In this document: one piece after another, positions 28,401 through 36,940 of the stretch
Position numbering within the stretch: position 1 is the stretch's first letter
How the letters are laid out: the number at the start of each line of letters is the position of its first letter
Assembly: GCF_000196895.1 (NCBI RefSeq)
Contig: NC_014298.1
Location: forward strand, 310,001 to 374,000
Reading direction: 5' to 3'
DNA length: 64,000 nucleotides
Source of the DNA: Halalkalicoccus jeotgali B3
Lineage (GTDB): Archaea; Halobacteriota; Halobacteria; Halobacteriales; Halalkalicoccaceae
Made by a program: the position numbers and the translations under genes
The notes under the pieces: model-generated
Seen by the model: the letters and a program-made list of their open reading frames with translations, nothing else
What the model was told of the DNA's origin: nothing
The model's database searches: none

Positions 28401-28578
28401 AGGAGTTGCCGATGATCTTGGAACACTTGAATCGGGGAAACTAGCTGATATGGTCTTTGTTGAGGGGAATCCACTCGAACAAATCGAAGACGCAACAGAT
28501 GTGAGAATGACAATGAAAAACGGAGAGTTGTTTACTATTCAGGATCTTGTAGAGCCGTTTTCAGCTGACGAGACATAA
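25438..28578 (+). CDS. Exported TolB-type beta-propeller/amidohydrolase fusion
   Basis: A 1046-residue protein. A Tat-like signal (HTRRDHLKGVLGGVALSGL, about 13-31) is followed by a propeller of PD40/TolB-type blades to about residue 620, recognised by repeated WSPDG-K/R-IAF elements. The amidohydrolase domain (about 635-1030) has the metal motif DSHVHQTF (about 687-694), a Lys in FVKTYVRL, a His in VKSHYLAP and the Asp in LTGTDMPLDYPG. The end GTLESGKLADMVFVEGNPLE is typical for amidohydrolases. Such fusions are known in bacteria and archaea; substrates are probably peptides or cyclic amides outside the cell. ATG 25438 has a TATA-like AAAATACTA about 30 bp upstream. The gene stands alone. 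Confidence 0.9.
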   Translation: MRDNTTHREEKFTHTRRDHLKGVLGGVALSGLSAGGFAYTAAGHADNEDIREGTEVTVTDGTNIALTASPDGESVVMDLHGLLFRLPREGGEAEQLTDVELEPTQPDYAPDGARIAFQGYGDGNFDIWTMAADGSDIQQITDGFWDDRKPQWSPDGTQIAFSSDRNENYDIWTVDIETGDLQQWTDDSSENFEPTWSPDGTEIAYVADPTGEYGDGDDSPITIEAVNQDGETRTLVSGQMGQTLHSPSWSPNGEDLAYVRINEQENRTGDIDLMVSESPVTDGEDVFIFTPHWLSTDEILYSADGNVRTLDLDSGTSSNVPFSATFDVPALDYDQKSYDFDNTGACEVQGILTPRLSPDGEHVAFIALNDLWLMRIGQPPQRITDDSFYQADPAWSPDGRYVTYSSDENGTQDLYVHDLQTGENQQVTARDDAVVAATWSPDGSKIAFQNQHRTTLIAEVERSENEIELSDGQEAIRPLFLPGRPTWSADGNTVAVAAVKQYSDRFRSGTSQILTVDIETGEETFYPPGEEFKSLSTRGNDGPVWSPDGRWMAFVVESTLRVMPVDEAGEPTGPATQITEEATDAPTWSGDSEWLLYLNNGTLKKVRRDGSETQDVPIHQLNYHRDQPAGRTVIHVGKLWDGTSQDVQEDVNITVVNNRIQKVVPDSEPPNGDYVDASDLTVIPGLWDSHVHQTFSDCFFGDRMGRINLAYGITSTVSPGDRVYSAIEQREAIESGDRTGPRFFASGEPIDGSRVYYGFIGRPTTSLEQIPLELSRAIELNYDFVKTYVRLNAKRMAAVTDAAHEELGVPVKSHYLAPGGLVGQDGTTHLSATQRLGYARTESATSQTYDDVINLYGEGERSVITTVFTSDFILADDVEDDPRLQLFIPGESIDTPGPTGLAARDDLRESVADNTEFPSDPDCETSLCRNVTTFKNIFDAGGVVLTGTDMPLDYPGIGVHGNLRPLAAYGFSPYEALLTATRYAAEEQGVADDLGTLESGKLADMVFVEGNPLEQIEDATDVRMTMKNGELFTIQDLVEPFSADET

Positions 28579-28731
28579 GGTAGAGATTCAAGTTCCTCAC
28601 TAAGATCTCGTTCCTCCAAAGCACATACACAGTAGTACAGTGGGATTTGACGGGTTCAAGCACGTCCCAAATTCCTTGCTATATTTGCAACTCTAAGATG
28701 GTTTATGATGGTTCACTATCTATAACGGATA

Positions 28732-29592
28732 ATGAAAGTATTGTCGTGGAATGTACAGGGGGCTTTCCCGTGGCAGGGAAGTACAGACCGAATCCAATCT
28801 CAAGTCAAGTTTATTGCCGAACGACAACCGGACCTTTTTCTACTAAATGAGGTAACGACGAAGAAGCGAGATCTCTGGCTAGACTCGCTTCAGGATATTG
28901 GCTACTCGGAGATTGAAGATTCAATGGAATGGGCGGAGACACTAGGAAATAGCGATATCCCTCCCCACGAAGACATCAACCACGTCAATGGGAATCTGAC
29001 AGCACTCTATGACGGATTTCGTGGTACGAACCTTACCCGTCAGTCACCGAGTATCCGAGATGGACCATGGAAAAACTCCGAGCTGAAGAACTGGAACACT
29101 AACTTCCCAGAAAAGATACTACCTACAGCTTTCAAACTAGGAGAGACAAAAGTAGCAGTCTGGAATGTCCGTGCTGTCCCAGGGACTAACTGGGGAGAGG
29201 AAAAGGTGAAGATCCTTGAGACAGCGTCCAGGCGCATCCTCAAAGCAGGTGAGCCACCGATAATTTTGGCTGGTGACTTTAACGCGCCAAAGGGCGAACG
29301 AGAAGACGGAACACTGATTCCGTGGCGTTCAGAGACCCAAGGTCAGCTGTCAGAACGGTGGATTGCTGCAGAGCGAAATATTCTCTGTGGATTAACAGAG
29401 ATAGGGATGGTAAATGTCTTTCGGCATATCCATGGGTATGAGGGAGTGGAGGTAGCGGAAACCAGTCATACTACCTTCCGATTCGACCATCTAATCGCTT
29501 CAGAGGATCTTAGCCCAATTGACTGCTACTACGATCACAGCGGCTTTGAGTGTAGTGATCATGCTCTGATTATCGGGGAATTCGATTTATGA
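28732..29592 (+). CDS. Endonuclease/exonuclease/phosphatase family protein
   Basis: A 286-residue EEP-fold hydrolase. The catalytic set is visible: Asn in SWNVQG (about 5-10), Glu in FLLNEVTT (about 36-43), Asp and Asn in LAGDFNAPKG (about 181-190) and the terminal Asp-His in CSDHALIIG (about 271-279). Enzymes of this fold cleave nucleic acids or phosphodiesters with Mg2+. There is no signal peptide, so it is cytoplasmic, unlike its neighbours. ATG 28732 begins directly with the first strand MKVLSWNV. The substrate is not predictable. It is a single gene with no clear promoter assigned. Confidence 0.88.
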   Translation: MKVLSWNVQGAFPWQGSTDRIQSQVKFIAERQPDLFLLNEVTTKKRDLWLDSLQDIGYSEIEDSMEWAETLGNSDIPPHEDINHVNGNLTALYDGFRGTNLTRQSPSIRDGPWKNSELKNWNTNFPEKILPTAFKLGETKVAVWNVRAVPGTNWGEEKVKILETASRRILKAGEPPIILAGDFNAPKGEREDGTLIPWRSETQGQLSERWIAAERNILCGLTEIGMVNVFRHIHGYEGVEVAETSHTTFRFDHLIASEDLSPIDCYYDHSGFECSDHALIIGEFDL

Positions 29593-29854
29593 TGGCTACA
29601 CAAAACTGATCTATATTTGCCAAATTGATTCTAATCTAGCTTTCATGAATACAGTGACCGATATACTTGTTCTATTCAGTATATTCTGAAAAATCATCGC
29701 TGTGGGTTTCAATGAGTCTATCGGGCAAAATGTAGAGAATGTGCACAATGCCCGTGACTTGGCGGCTATTCAACGGTTAACACCGATGTTCTTGCTGGTC
29801 TTGCGCTTCACGACTGGGCGGGCGCCAACAATCAGTACCGTTACTCAGTCGCCA

Positions 29855-29995
29855 AGCGCCCGTACGGCGGCCGCAGAAACGATGACGTTTCGATCCGAAC
29901 GCGACGGTCTCGGCGTCCCGTATGGCTGTCTGTACGGCGCCTGTGGCACCTGTACTGGGCGTCTACTGAAGGGTGACCTCGTTCAAAAAGAGTAA
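29855..29995 (+). pseudogene. 2Fe-2S ferredoxin fragment joined to foreign sequence
   Basis: The frame DGLGVPYGCLYGACGTCTGR contains the three-Cys cluster (CLYGACGTC) of plant-type ferredoxin domains and then stops after LLKGDLVQKE. The rest of the domain, with the fourth Cys, is missing. The sequence just before (29855-29908) instead matches, on the other strand, the C-terminal end of the gene at 20957-21253. The join lies at a shared CGATCCGAACGCGAC-like stretch. It is a recombination relic. Confidence 0.6.
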
Positions 29996-30055
29996 CCAGT
30001 AGGAGCTTGCCGATACGCAAACTCCTTTGCTATCGTAGGTTTCGGATCGATACAT

Positions 30056-31321
30056 ATGACAGATGACTCGAAGTACCGCCAGCTCGTAGCGGACATGATG
30101 GGTGGCATTGGGTGGCGCGACCTACGCAAGACGGATCAGCGCCGCGCGCCCGAACGCGACGTAGAGATCACGAATATCAAAACTGTGGTCGTAGAGGGCA
30201 ACTTCCCGTGGGTACTCGTGAAGGTCGAAACCGACGCCGATGTTTATGGGTTGGGGGAGGCGTTTCCTGGTCCGGCCGGCGAGTACGTCGAGTTCCTCAA
30301 GCCTGGTCTCGTCGGACAGAACCCGCTCGATATCGACCGCTTGGTGGAGCACATGACACAGCTGCTCTCGGGCTTGGGCGGATCAACTGGGTACTCCCAG
30401 GCGGCGGTATCGGGAATCGAAATCGCACTCTGGGACATTGCAGGTAAGCTCACCGGACTTCCGGTATACCAGCTGCTCGGTGGGAAGTATCGCGACGAGG
30501 TCCAGATCTACGCTGACTGCCACGCCGGCGAGAACCTGGCGGAAGCCACATCGGTGGACCCACGTGACGTGTACTCGCCCGACTCATACGCTCAGGCAGC
30601 GCGCGAGGTCGTCAACGAGGGATTCGATGCACTGAAATTCGACCTTGACGTGAAAGTCGAGGAAGCTGACACCGCGACTCGGCGGCTGTCCCGCCCAGCA
30701 ATTCAACACAAGGTCGACATCGTGCGCGCGGTGCGCGAGGAGATCGGCTATGAGCCCACCCTGGGATTTGACCTCCACTGGAACTTCTCGGTGGAGACTG
30801 CGACCAAGATCGCCCAAGAGGTCGAGGAGTACGACCTCGACTGGCTGGAGGACCCGGTGCCGCCGGAGAGCGCCGAGACCCACCACAAGGTGGTCGAGAG
30901 CACGTCGACGCCCATCCTAGCAGGCGAGAACCTCACCCGTGTCGAGGACTTTCTTCCCTTTTTCACTCAGCAGGCGCTCGATATCGTCGCGCCAGACATC
31001 CAAAAGTGCGGCGGGCTGCTTGAGTTTCGGAAGATCGCGGCCGTGGCTGATGCATTCGATGTGCCTATCGCGCCGCACAATATCTCGAGCCCCATTGGAA
31101 CGATGGCGAGCGTCCACGTCTGCGCCACCGTTCCTAACGCATTCGCGCTTGAGTGGCACGCCCGTGAAGTGCCATGGTGGGAGGACATGCATGCCGAGGA
31201 CGAAGACGTTATCCAAGACGGCGTGATCCAAGTGCCTGAGAAGCCTGGTATCGGCGTCATGCTTGATCCCGACACGATCGAGGAACATCTCGCGTCTGGC
31301 GAGGAGCTGTTCGAACTGTAA
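30056..31321 (+). CDS. Enolase-superfamily sugar-acid dehydratase
   Basis: A 421-residue mandelate racemase/muconate lactonizing enzyme family protein. The capping domain begins ITNIKTVVVEGNFPWVLVKV. Metal ligands are in LGFDLHWNFSV (Asp), DWLEDPVPPE (Glu) and ILAGENLTRVEDF (Glu), and the His base in IAPHNISSPIGT. A Lys in ALKFDLD can serve as the second base. This set matches gluconate/galactonate-dehydratase-like enzymes, which form 2-keto-3-deoxy sugar acids. The N-terminal 40 residues (MMGGIGWRDLRKTDQ) extend beyond the usual start and recur in haloarchaeal homologues. The exact sugar acid is not deducible. It lies between fragments and secreted hydrolases. Confidence 0.9.
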   Translation: MTDDSKYRQLVADMMGGIGWRDLRKTDQRRAPERDVEITNIKTVVVEGNFPWVLVKVETDADVYGLGEAFPGPAGEYVEFLKPGLVGQNPLDIDRLVEHMTQLLSGLGGSTGYSQAAVSGIEIALWDIAGKLTGLPVYQLLGGKYRDEVQIYADCHAGENLAEATSVDPRDVYSPDSYAQAAREVVNEGFDALKFDLDVKVEEADTATRRLSRPAIQHKVDIVRAVREEIGYEPTLGFDLHWNFSVETATKIAQEVEEYDLDWLEDPVPPESAETHHKVVESTSTPILAGENLTRVEDFLPFFTQQALDIVAPDIQKCGGLLEFRKIAAVADAFDVPIAPHNISSPIGTMASVHVCATVPNAFALEWHAREVPWWEDMHAEDEDVIQDGVIQVPEKPGIGVMLDPDTIEEHLASGEELFEL

Positions 31322-31398
31322 TATTGAAGAGAGTTCATCATCGATGACCGAATAAAGGAGTCATTTATTCGATAATATATAATTTTATAGATAATAGT

Positions 31399-31410
31399 AA
31401 AATATTTAAC
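31399..31410 (+). promoter_or_regulatory. TATA-like box of CocE/NonD gene
   Basis: AAAATATTTAAC lies about 25-30 bp upstream of ATG 31434 within a very A/T-rich 60 bp, in line with a leaderless transcript. Confidence 0.55.
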
Positions 31411-31433
31411 TCCTTGGTGCGGGTATTGTTCTC

Positions 31434-33359
31434 ATGAGGCGGAGACAGCTTCTGAAATCAATCGGGATCGGAACAGTCGGAATCGCAAGTAGTGGCGCCG
31501 TCAGTGCTGAGCCAAATCAACTCTATACACAGGCGGATGGAGACATCGACTACGACGACACGTTCGCGAAAAAAGAGTGGGGATACGTTCGCCACGATTG
31601 GAACCCGCCAACTGGTACGGATCGGCCCGTCGTGTACACGCACGACGGGTATGTAGGCGCAAGTTTCGCAGCCGACGGCCCGACCCACTATATTCGAATG
31701 CCAGACGACACACTCATCGCGACGAGCGTTGGCGTTTATAGTGCTATTCCGTCGCCGGATCTCGGCGATGAGTACGTCCACGTCCAATCAAGCGTCCGAG
31801 CAACAGCATGCTCAGCCGGCGATGCAGCAGATTTCGGTGAAGTCTACGATAAACGGAGTCATGGCTTGGATGGATATGAGATCATTGAGTGGCTTGCGGA
31901 TCGTCCGTGGTCGCTTGATCGGATCGGTTTGTTCGGACTCTCGTATTCAGGAATGACATCCATTCGGGTCGCCTCCACCCAGCCACCATCATTAGCCTGT
32001 GTCTCCGCGAACGTGATCATGGGTGATCTACTCCGAGGCCGCACCTTCCCCGGCGGTGTCGATAACCTCGCGTTCGATAACTGGCTTAACAACCTCCCAA
32101 CGTTGTGGTGGGATGAAGAATCACAAGACATCATCCCAGAACAGGAGGATCCGTTCTGCAGACAGCATCGGGCAAACCGTGATCCACAAGCGATCATCGA
32201 TCAACATCCCACGTGGTATCGGGAGCGAACGGAGAACGATGGCTATCGGCGAATCAATTTCGTCGAAATGGCGAAGCAAATCAAGGTTCCAACCTATATT
32301 AGCGTCGCGTGGCAGGATGGTCAAGTCGGGCAGCGCGGCGGTCCCACAGTGTACAACGCTCTCGATCCGGATCCAATTCATCCTGGAGATTTCCCGGGCC
32401 GACGCCCACCGAGCCCCGAACTCCGCGAGTCGCCGAAATTCCTGCGGGCAACGAACGGGGTCCACGGCACTGCATGGCGGGCACTTGGTCGCGATCGGGA
32501 TGGTCGACGCTGGTTCGACTACTGGCTCCGCGGGAAAAATACCGATATCATGCAGGAAGCTCCTGTTCGGTTGGACTTCGGGATGGATACCGAAGACAGC
32601 CACGGCACGATGAGTTTTGATGGCTTCCCAGCATCAAACACGGACTGGACACGCTATTACATCGCTGGTGACCACGAGTTGACGACCGAACGACCGTCAA
32701 CTGCGGGTGAGGAGACGTATACGAGTTCAAGCCCAGACTACTGGTATATCGATGATCTGACTGACGAGACGCTCCTCAGTTACTGGTCAACCCCATTCGA
32801 TGATCCACGTGTGATTGCTGGTCCAATTACTGCGACCCTCTATTTGCAGTCATCGGCAGAGAACACCGAGATGTATGTCTCACTGGCCGATGTTGAGCCA
32901 GAGGATGAAGCCGTAACGTATCTCCAGCGGGGTATGTTGCGCGCAAGTCACCGCGAACTCGATGACTCGCAAACGCTTCGAAATGAAGCTGGGGAGATCA
33001 TTCGCCCGTATCATACAATGGTCAATCCAACACCGATTGTCCCTGGGGAACTCTATCGCTACGATATCGAAATCTTCCCGCTTGGCCATATCATCTACCC
33101 AGGGCATCGACTACTGGTCAATATTCACGCTCCACCCCAAGAGGAAGGTCCGGACCCAGCCCGCTACTGGGAGTATGATCCACTCGATAGCGGCAGTGAG
33201 AATTCCCTGTCCTATGGTGGGGATACGCCGTCAAGCATCCTCTGGCCGATGCTCGAATGGGGATCGAAACGAGGAAATCGGGGTACGTCGTTACCGCCCG
33301 AACCGGCATGTGGCGAACCAGATGGCTACACCTGTACGGAGGTCACTCTCCCCCGGTAA
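31434..33359 (+). CDS. Exported CocE/NonD family hydrolase
   Basis: A 641-residue alpha/beta hydrolase of the cocaine esterase/X-Pro dipeptidyl peptidase (S15) type. The Tat signal is MRRRQLLKSIGIGTVG. The nucleophile motif GLFGLSYSGMTS places Ser at about 170; the Asp/His of the triad should lie around GVHGTAW (about 343-350) and before. The C-terminal beta-sandwich (PGELYRYDIEIFPLGHII) is the galactose-binding-like domain of this family. It probably hydrolyses acylated peptides or esters outside the cell. Its last 110 bp and following 40 bp are partially duplicated at 36594-36740. Confidence 0.9.
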   Translation: MRRRQLLKSIGIGTVGIASSGAVSAEPNQLYTQADGDIDYDDTFAKKEWGYVRHDWNPPTGTDRPVVYTHDGYVGASFAADGPTHYIRMPDDTLIATSVGVYSAIPSPDLGDEYVHVQSSVRATACSAGDAADFGEVYDKRSHGLDGYEIIEWLADRPWSLDRIGLFGLSYSGMTSIRVASTQPPSLACVSANVIMGDLLRGRTFPGGVDNLAFDNWLNNLPTLWWDEESQDIIPEQEDPFCRQHRANRDPQAIIDQHPTWYRERTENDGYRRINFVEMAKQIKVPTYISVAWQDGQVGQRGGPTVYNALDPDPIHPGDFPGRRPPSPELRESPKFLRATNGVHGTAWRALGRDRDGRRWFDYWLRGKNTDIMQEAPVRLDFGMDTEDSHGTMSFDGFPASNTDWTRYYIAGDHELTTERPSTAGEETYTSSSPDYWYIDDLTDETLLSYWSTPFDDPRVIAGPITATLYLQSSAENTEMYVSLADVEPEDEAVTYLQRGMLRASHRELDDSQTLRNEAGEIIRPYHTMVNPTPIVPGELYRYDIEIFPLGHIIYPGHRLLVNIHAPPQEEGPDPARYWEYDPLDSGSENSLSYGGDTPSSILWPMLEWGSKRGNRGTSLPPEPACGEPDGYTCTEVTLPR

Positions 33360-33566
33360 GGAGCGTACGAGACAGTCAGAAGCCACCCACCTACTGCAAA
33401 TCTAAGATGATCGTGTGTCGGCGATGGCTGTGACGCTAATGCCGACTACTACATGCTGACTGATGACCTGCTCTCAGCGTACGCCTGCGAAGAGCATCTC
33501 GAGGGGACAGTCGAGCGGGTACAGGCCTAAGGGATCCGTTTTGTCCGGAAAAGGAATACTAGTAGG

Positions 33567-34805
33567 CTACGAATCAGCCTCCTCAAGCGCCAGTATAACA
33601 GATTCATCAGCAAGTATTGAGTGTTTCTCGACCAACACGAGACCGTCGGTAACAATGGGATCGGAAAACAACGTGTCCTCCGCGTCATCGACTTCCCAGC
33701 GAAGGGTGCCATCGTCGGCATCAAGTGCAATCGCTCTCCCCGCTTCTACGGTCCCACGCTCGCTGGGGAAATCAGCAAATCCAGCTACGTGACTGTAGAG
33801 GACACCATCAGCAACCGCTGGTGCCCCAACGACAATGTCGCGCTCGAACAATGTCGTCCACTGTTCGCTTCCAGTAGTCGCAGAAAGCGCGTACATCGCC
33901 GTTGCATCCTCACGGGCATAGTCGGTCAACCCGAAGTAGATCGTTTCATCGACGATTGCCGGTGCTGACGGAAACGCATACTCAGCCGGCCGATCGTCAA
34001 CGGTAGCGACGTACTCCCATTGCTCAAAGCCATCACTCGCCGACAGCGCACGCACGCCTGGCGAAAAAGTCACATAGACCGTGTCATTCGCTACAGCGGG
34101 AGTACCTCCACCGGCAGGGTTCCGCCACATTTCTTCACCATCTGTGTCAATCGCAACCACCTCAGAACCGGCGATATAGATGGTGTCGTTGGCAACTGCT
34201 GGTGCAGTCGGTTCCTCCATATCGAGTGGTTGGGTCCACTGAACCGTTCCATCGGCCGCAGAAAGAGCAACTAACGATGAGGACGTCTCCTCGTCATTAG
34301 CGTCAGATTCCTCAACGATCGAATACAGGTCGTCACCAACCGTAGGCACGAATATCGATTGGAACTGTTCGTTGCGCCATCGTTCAGTGCCATCAGCTAC
34401 TGACAGCGCGAGGAGACTCGACCAATTATTGCCACCGACGGCAGCATAGATCGTTTCATCGCCGGCAGACAAACTCACTCTCGACCCTGCAGTCTGCACT
34501 CGCCACCGTTCGGATCCGTCTGCAAGCCGAATGGCTCGAATAATACCGGAATCTCCAATATAGATACAGTCACCGACAACAACACCGTTACTGTCCCCTG
34601 TTACCGACCAGCGGGTTTGTACCGTATCTTTCGGTCCGCTTGCGGCCGTAGAGGCTGTACGTGCGGCGTTAGCCCGCGGCTGAGGCCAGTCCGCACTTGG
34701 GTCTGCACTCGCGGTCCCAATGAACGCGCTGGCGGCAACGGCACCCCCACTCAATCGAAGGAAATCACGTCGATCAATCTTACTAACTGGTAGTTCTTGA
34801 CCCAC
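33567..34805 (-). CDS. Exported PQQ-like beta-propeller protein
   Basis: A 412-residue protein with a Tat signal (KIDRRDFLRLSGGAVAASAF, about 9-28) and seven to eight blades of PQQ/WD-like type, each with a pattern such as ALSVADGTERWRNEQF, ALSAADGTVQWTQPL or ALDADDGTLRWEV. Such proteins in haloarchaea bind no PQQ that is known and may be scaffolds or substrate-binding factors. It converges on the CocE/NonD gene; the 200 bp between the two hold a short fragment of unknown protein (ends LEGTVERVQA before TAA near 33530). ATG 34805 is plausible. Intact. Confidence 0.85.
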   Translation of the reverse strand: MGQELPVSKIDRRDFLRLSGGAVAASAFIGTASADPSADWPQPRANAARTASTAASGPKDTVQTRWSVTGDSNGVVVGDCIYIGDSGIIRAIRLADGSERWRVQTAGSRVSLSAGDETIYAAVGGNNWSSLLALSVADGTERWRNEQFQSIFVPTVGDDLYSIVEESDANDEETSSSLVALSAADGTVQWTQPLDMEEPTAPAVANDTIYIAGSEVVAIDTDGEEMWRNPAGGGTPAVANDTVYVTFSPGVRALSASDGFEQWEYVATVDDRPAEYAFPSAPAIVDETIYFGLTDYAREDATAMYALSATTGSEQWTTLFERDIVVGAPAVADGVLYSHVAGFADFPSERGTVEAGRAIALDADDGTLRWEVDDAEDTLFSDPIVTDGLVLVEKHSILADESVILALEEADS

Positions 34806-34913
34806 GGTACTTCGGTTCTCTCTGTATAAATAAACTTAATCCTCAAATAGCTAAGGAATTACTGACGCGTCTTGCAATCCATAGCAACGGAATACTGGCT
34901 ACTCCAGTCGAGA

Positions 34914-36254
34914 TCAGGCGACCAAAGCGTTCGTCTGCTCCTCCTCGTCTCTCGATTCATCCGAGGCTGCGTCGAGTTCGATTGTCATTTCATCGTCGTC
35001 TGGGATGTTGATGACGGAAATCGTAGTCGACTCGTATTCATCGGCCTCGACGAGGACACCGTGGCACACACTCGGCGAAATCACGCTCGTCTCGATCACG
35101 CCATCGGCGTTCGACTCACCAGTGATGTACGCGTCGCCACTCGAGAAGTACCAATCGCAGACACCGCTGATCTCCGCGCCCTCAATAGGGTCGCCGGTTT
35201 CGGCGTCGACGACGTTCACCGTGAACTCGTCGTATCCGCCCTGAAGTTCGATCTCCGTGTGTCCGGGAACGTTGGTCGGCATCAGAACCGAGGCGTGTTC
35301 ATCGGCATGGATGGTATACATGCCCGGGGCGAGTTCGAACGTTACCGAGCCGTTGGTGGCGTTCTTGGTCCATTCCTCACGCGTATCGTCGTTCCTGACG
35401 GTGACCGAGACGTCTTCTTGAGTGTAGACCGTGAAGTCGTACGTCTCAGGCTCCGGTTCGGGCTCCTCTTGCGCACCGATCACGAAGCGCTCGGTCTGTG
35501 CCGATTGGTTCACCGGAAGGCCGCGCGTGTCGTGGCGAACGGTGATCTCGTACTCGACGGCCTTCGCGATGGTCGATTCGGTGGTGACGTTGACCGTCCC
35601 GTCCTCGCCGGTTAGGTACTCAGTCGTCTCGCCGTTGACCGTTGCGGTCACGGGTTCGTCCGCAATTGGGTTTCCGTCCGCGTCGACTACCTCAACAGTC
35701 ACGGTGTAGGTGTAGCTTGGTGGCAGAAGCTCCTCTTCGCCCTCACTGTCGTCTGTATCGTCGCTGTCGTCACTATCATTATCGCCGCCCGTGTTGTCAG
35801 TCGAGCCGTTGTCGTCGGTCGAATCACTGTCGTTGGACGACGATTCATCGGTACTGGTGTTCTCATCGGCAGATCGACTAGAGTCGTCGGGCGATCCGCT
35901 ATCGCAGGGATCTGTCTCTGATGAGTCTCCACAGGGGTCGCTTGCCGAACTCGTCGAGGCGTCTGTGTCGGAGTTAGAACTGGACTCAGATGTGGAGTCC
36001 GACGCAGATTCTGACGCAGAATCGCTGTCTGAGGTTTCGTGTTCGGCCTCACTGTCAGTGTCGGCACTGCTGTTGTTGCCCTCCGCACTGTCCTGTTCGT
36101 CTTCGAGGTCGTCGCTTTGGTCTGGCGAGTCGGTACCGGTGTCGTCTGCTGGCTCGCCGGCCCCGAAGCCGGCGCAGCCGGCCATGATGACGGAGACGCA
36201 GACTAGTAGGGTGATTATCGTGTGGTTCTGTAGCCGTTGGCGTTGTACGGTCAT
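34914..36254 (-). CDS. Acidic lipoprotein with Ser/Asp-rich stalk and Ig-like domains
   Basis: A 446-residue protein. An N-terminal signal ends in a lipobox (VIMAGCAG, Cys about 27). Then comes a low-complexity stalk of about 135 residues made of Ser, Asp, Glu and Thr, with CGDSSETDPC and similar Cys pairs inside. After that come beta-rich domains: YTVTVEVVDADGNPIADEPV (Ig/CNA-B-like, about 185-270), a PEGA-like part and VNVVDAETGDPIEGAEI. It ends in a highly acidic tail. This is a surface-anchored protein with a spacer that holds the domains away from the membrane (inference). Partner and ligand are unknown. Start ATG 36254. Confidence 0.75.
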   Translation of the reverse strand: MTVQRQRLQNHTIITLLVCVSVIMAGCAGFGAGEPADDTGTDSPDQSDDLEDEQDSAEGNNSSADTDSEAEHETSDSDSASESASDSTSESSSNSDTDASTSSASDPCGDSSETDPCDSGSPDDSSRSADENTSTDESSSNDSDSTDDNGSTDNTGGDNDSDDSDDTDDSEGEEELLPPSYTYTVTVEVVDADGNPIADEPVTATVNGETTEYLTGEDGTVNVTTESTIAKAVEYEITVRHDTRGLPVNQSAQTERFVIGAQEEPEPEPETYDFTVYTQEDVSVTVRNDDTREEWTKNATNGSVTFELAPGMYTIHADEHASVLMPTNVPGHTEIELQGGYDEFTVNVVDAETGDPIEGAEISGVCDWYFSSGDAYITGESNADGVIETSVISPSVCHGVLVEADEYESTTISVINIPDDDEMTIELDAASDESRDEEEQTNALVA

Positions 36255-36292
36255 GTTGTCCTCACTCCATGTGATATGACTGAGATATCGCG

Positions 36293-36590
36293 CTATACGA
36301 TCTTAACCTTTGCAGATCGAAAACAAGTGTCAGCAAACGGCTCAGTTCGGATATCGAGGAGAGTGGACTGGCTGTCATCCTGTTCAGTGTCGTCTTCAAG
36401 CAATTCTCCAGTCCGGTGGCGGTATTTGAAGTACTTGAGTCCGATCTCACGCCAGGTGCAGGGGTTGTAATTGTAGCATGCTTCGAACTCGAAGGCTTGC
36501 CTATCGTTAAGCAGCGAGAGATCCCGCCGTAAACGGCAGGCGCGAATCGCGTAAGTCTCGTGATGGGGACACGCCGTCAGGTGTCCTCCT
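36293..36590 (-). pseudogene. 5'-truncated Cys/His-rich protein
   Basis: The frame reads TACPHHETYAIRACRLRRDL, then FEFEACYNYNPCTWREIGLK and YFKYRHRTGELLEDD before TAG at 36293-36295. Several Cys/His residues (CPHH, C, C, NPC) could bind zinc. No start codon precedes CPHH, and the sequence before it is the duplicated CocE/NonD end, so the 5' end was removed by that rearrangement. The family is unknown. A run of small hairpins overlaps the coding sequence at 36520-36590. Confidence 0.5.
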
Positions 36591-36593
36591 GCA

Positions 36594-36740
36594 ATGCTCG
36601 AATGGAATCGAAACGACGAAAGCGGGGTACGCCCTTACCGCCCGGACCTGCATGCGGCGAGCCGGATGGCCACACCTGTACGGAGGTTACCCTCCCCCCG
36701 TAAGGAGCATACGAGTGAACTCAAAAGCCACTGCAAACAA
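36594..36740 (+). repeat. Partial duplication of CocE/NonD gene end
   Basis: This stretch matches 33247-33400: both begin ATGCTCGAATGG, keep the region around CACACCTGTACGGAGGT and continue about 40 bp beyond the stop (GTAAGGAGC, CAAAAGCCAC or equivalent). A base is missing near 36605, so the frame is broken. Divergence shows the duplication is not recent. Confidence 0.75.
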
Positions 36741-36940
36741 GGCGGATCACGACCCAGAACACACGAAATGATGGTTGTGCCTCGAGACGGCATTGATCGC
36801 GAACTATCCCAGCAGGTAGCCAGTCCCCATCTTGGTATTGGCATCGGTATCGGAATTCCGAAAACAACCGTTTAAGCCCCTCTAACCCCCAAAATCCTTG
36901 GTTTTATGTTCCTGGAGCGTTATGAGAATTAGTGCCGGTT

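Noticed and set aside
34914-36254. Long open frames on the opposite strand of the Ser/Asp-rich lipoprotein gene
   Set aside because: They arise from biased codons in the low-complexity stalk; the minus-strand frame has a lipobox and a sensible domain order.
36520-36600. Small hairpins as transposon end
   Set aside because: They lie within the coding sequence of the Cys/His-rich protein and no element genes or partner end were found.
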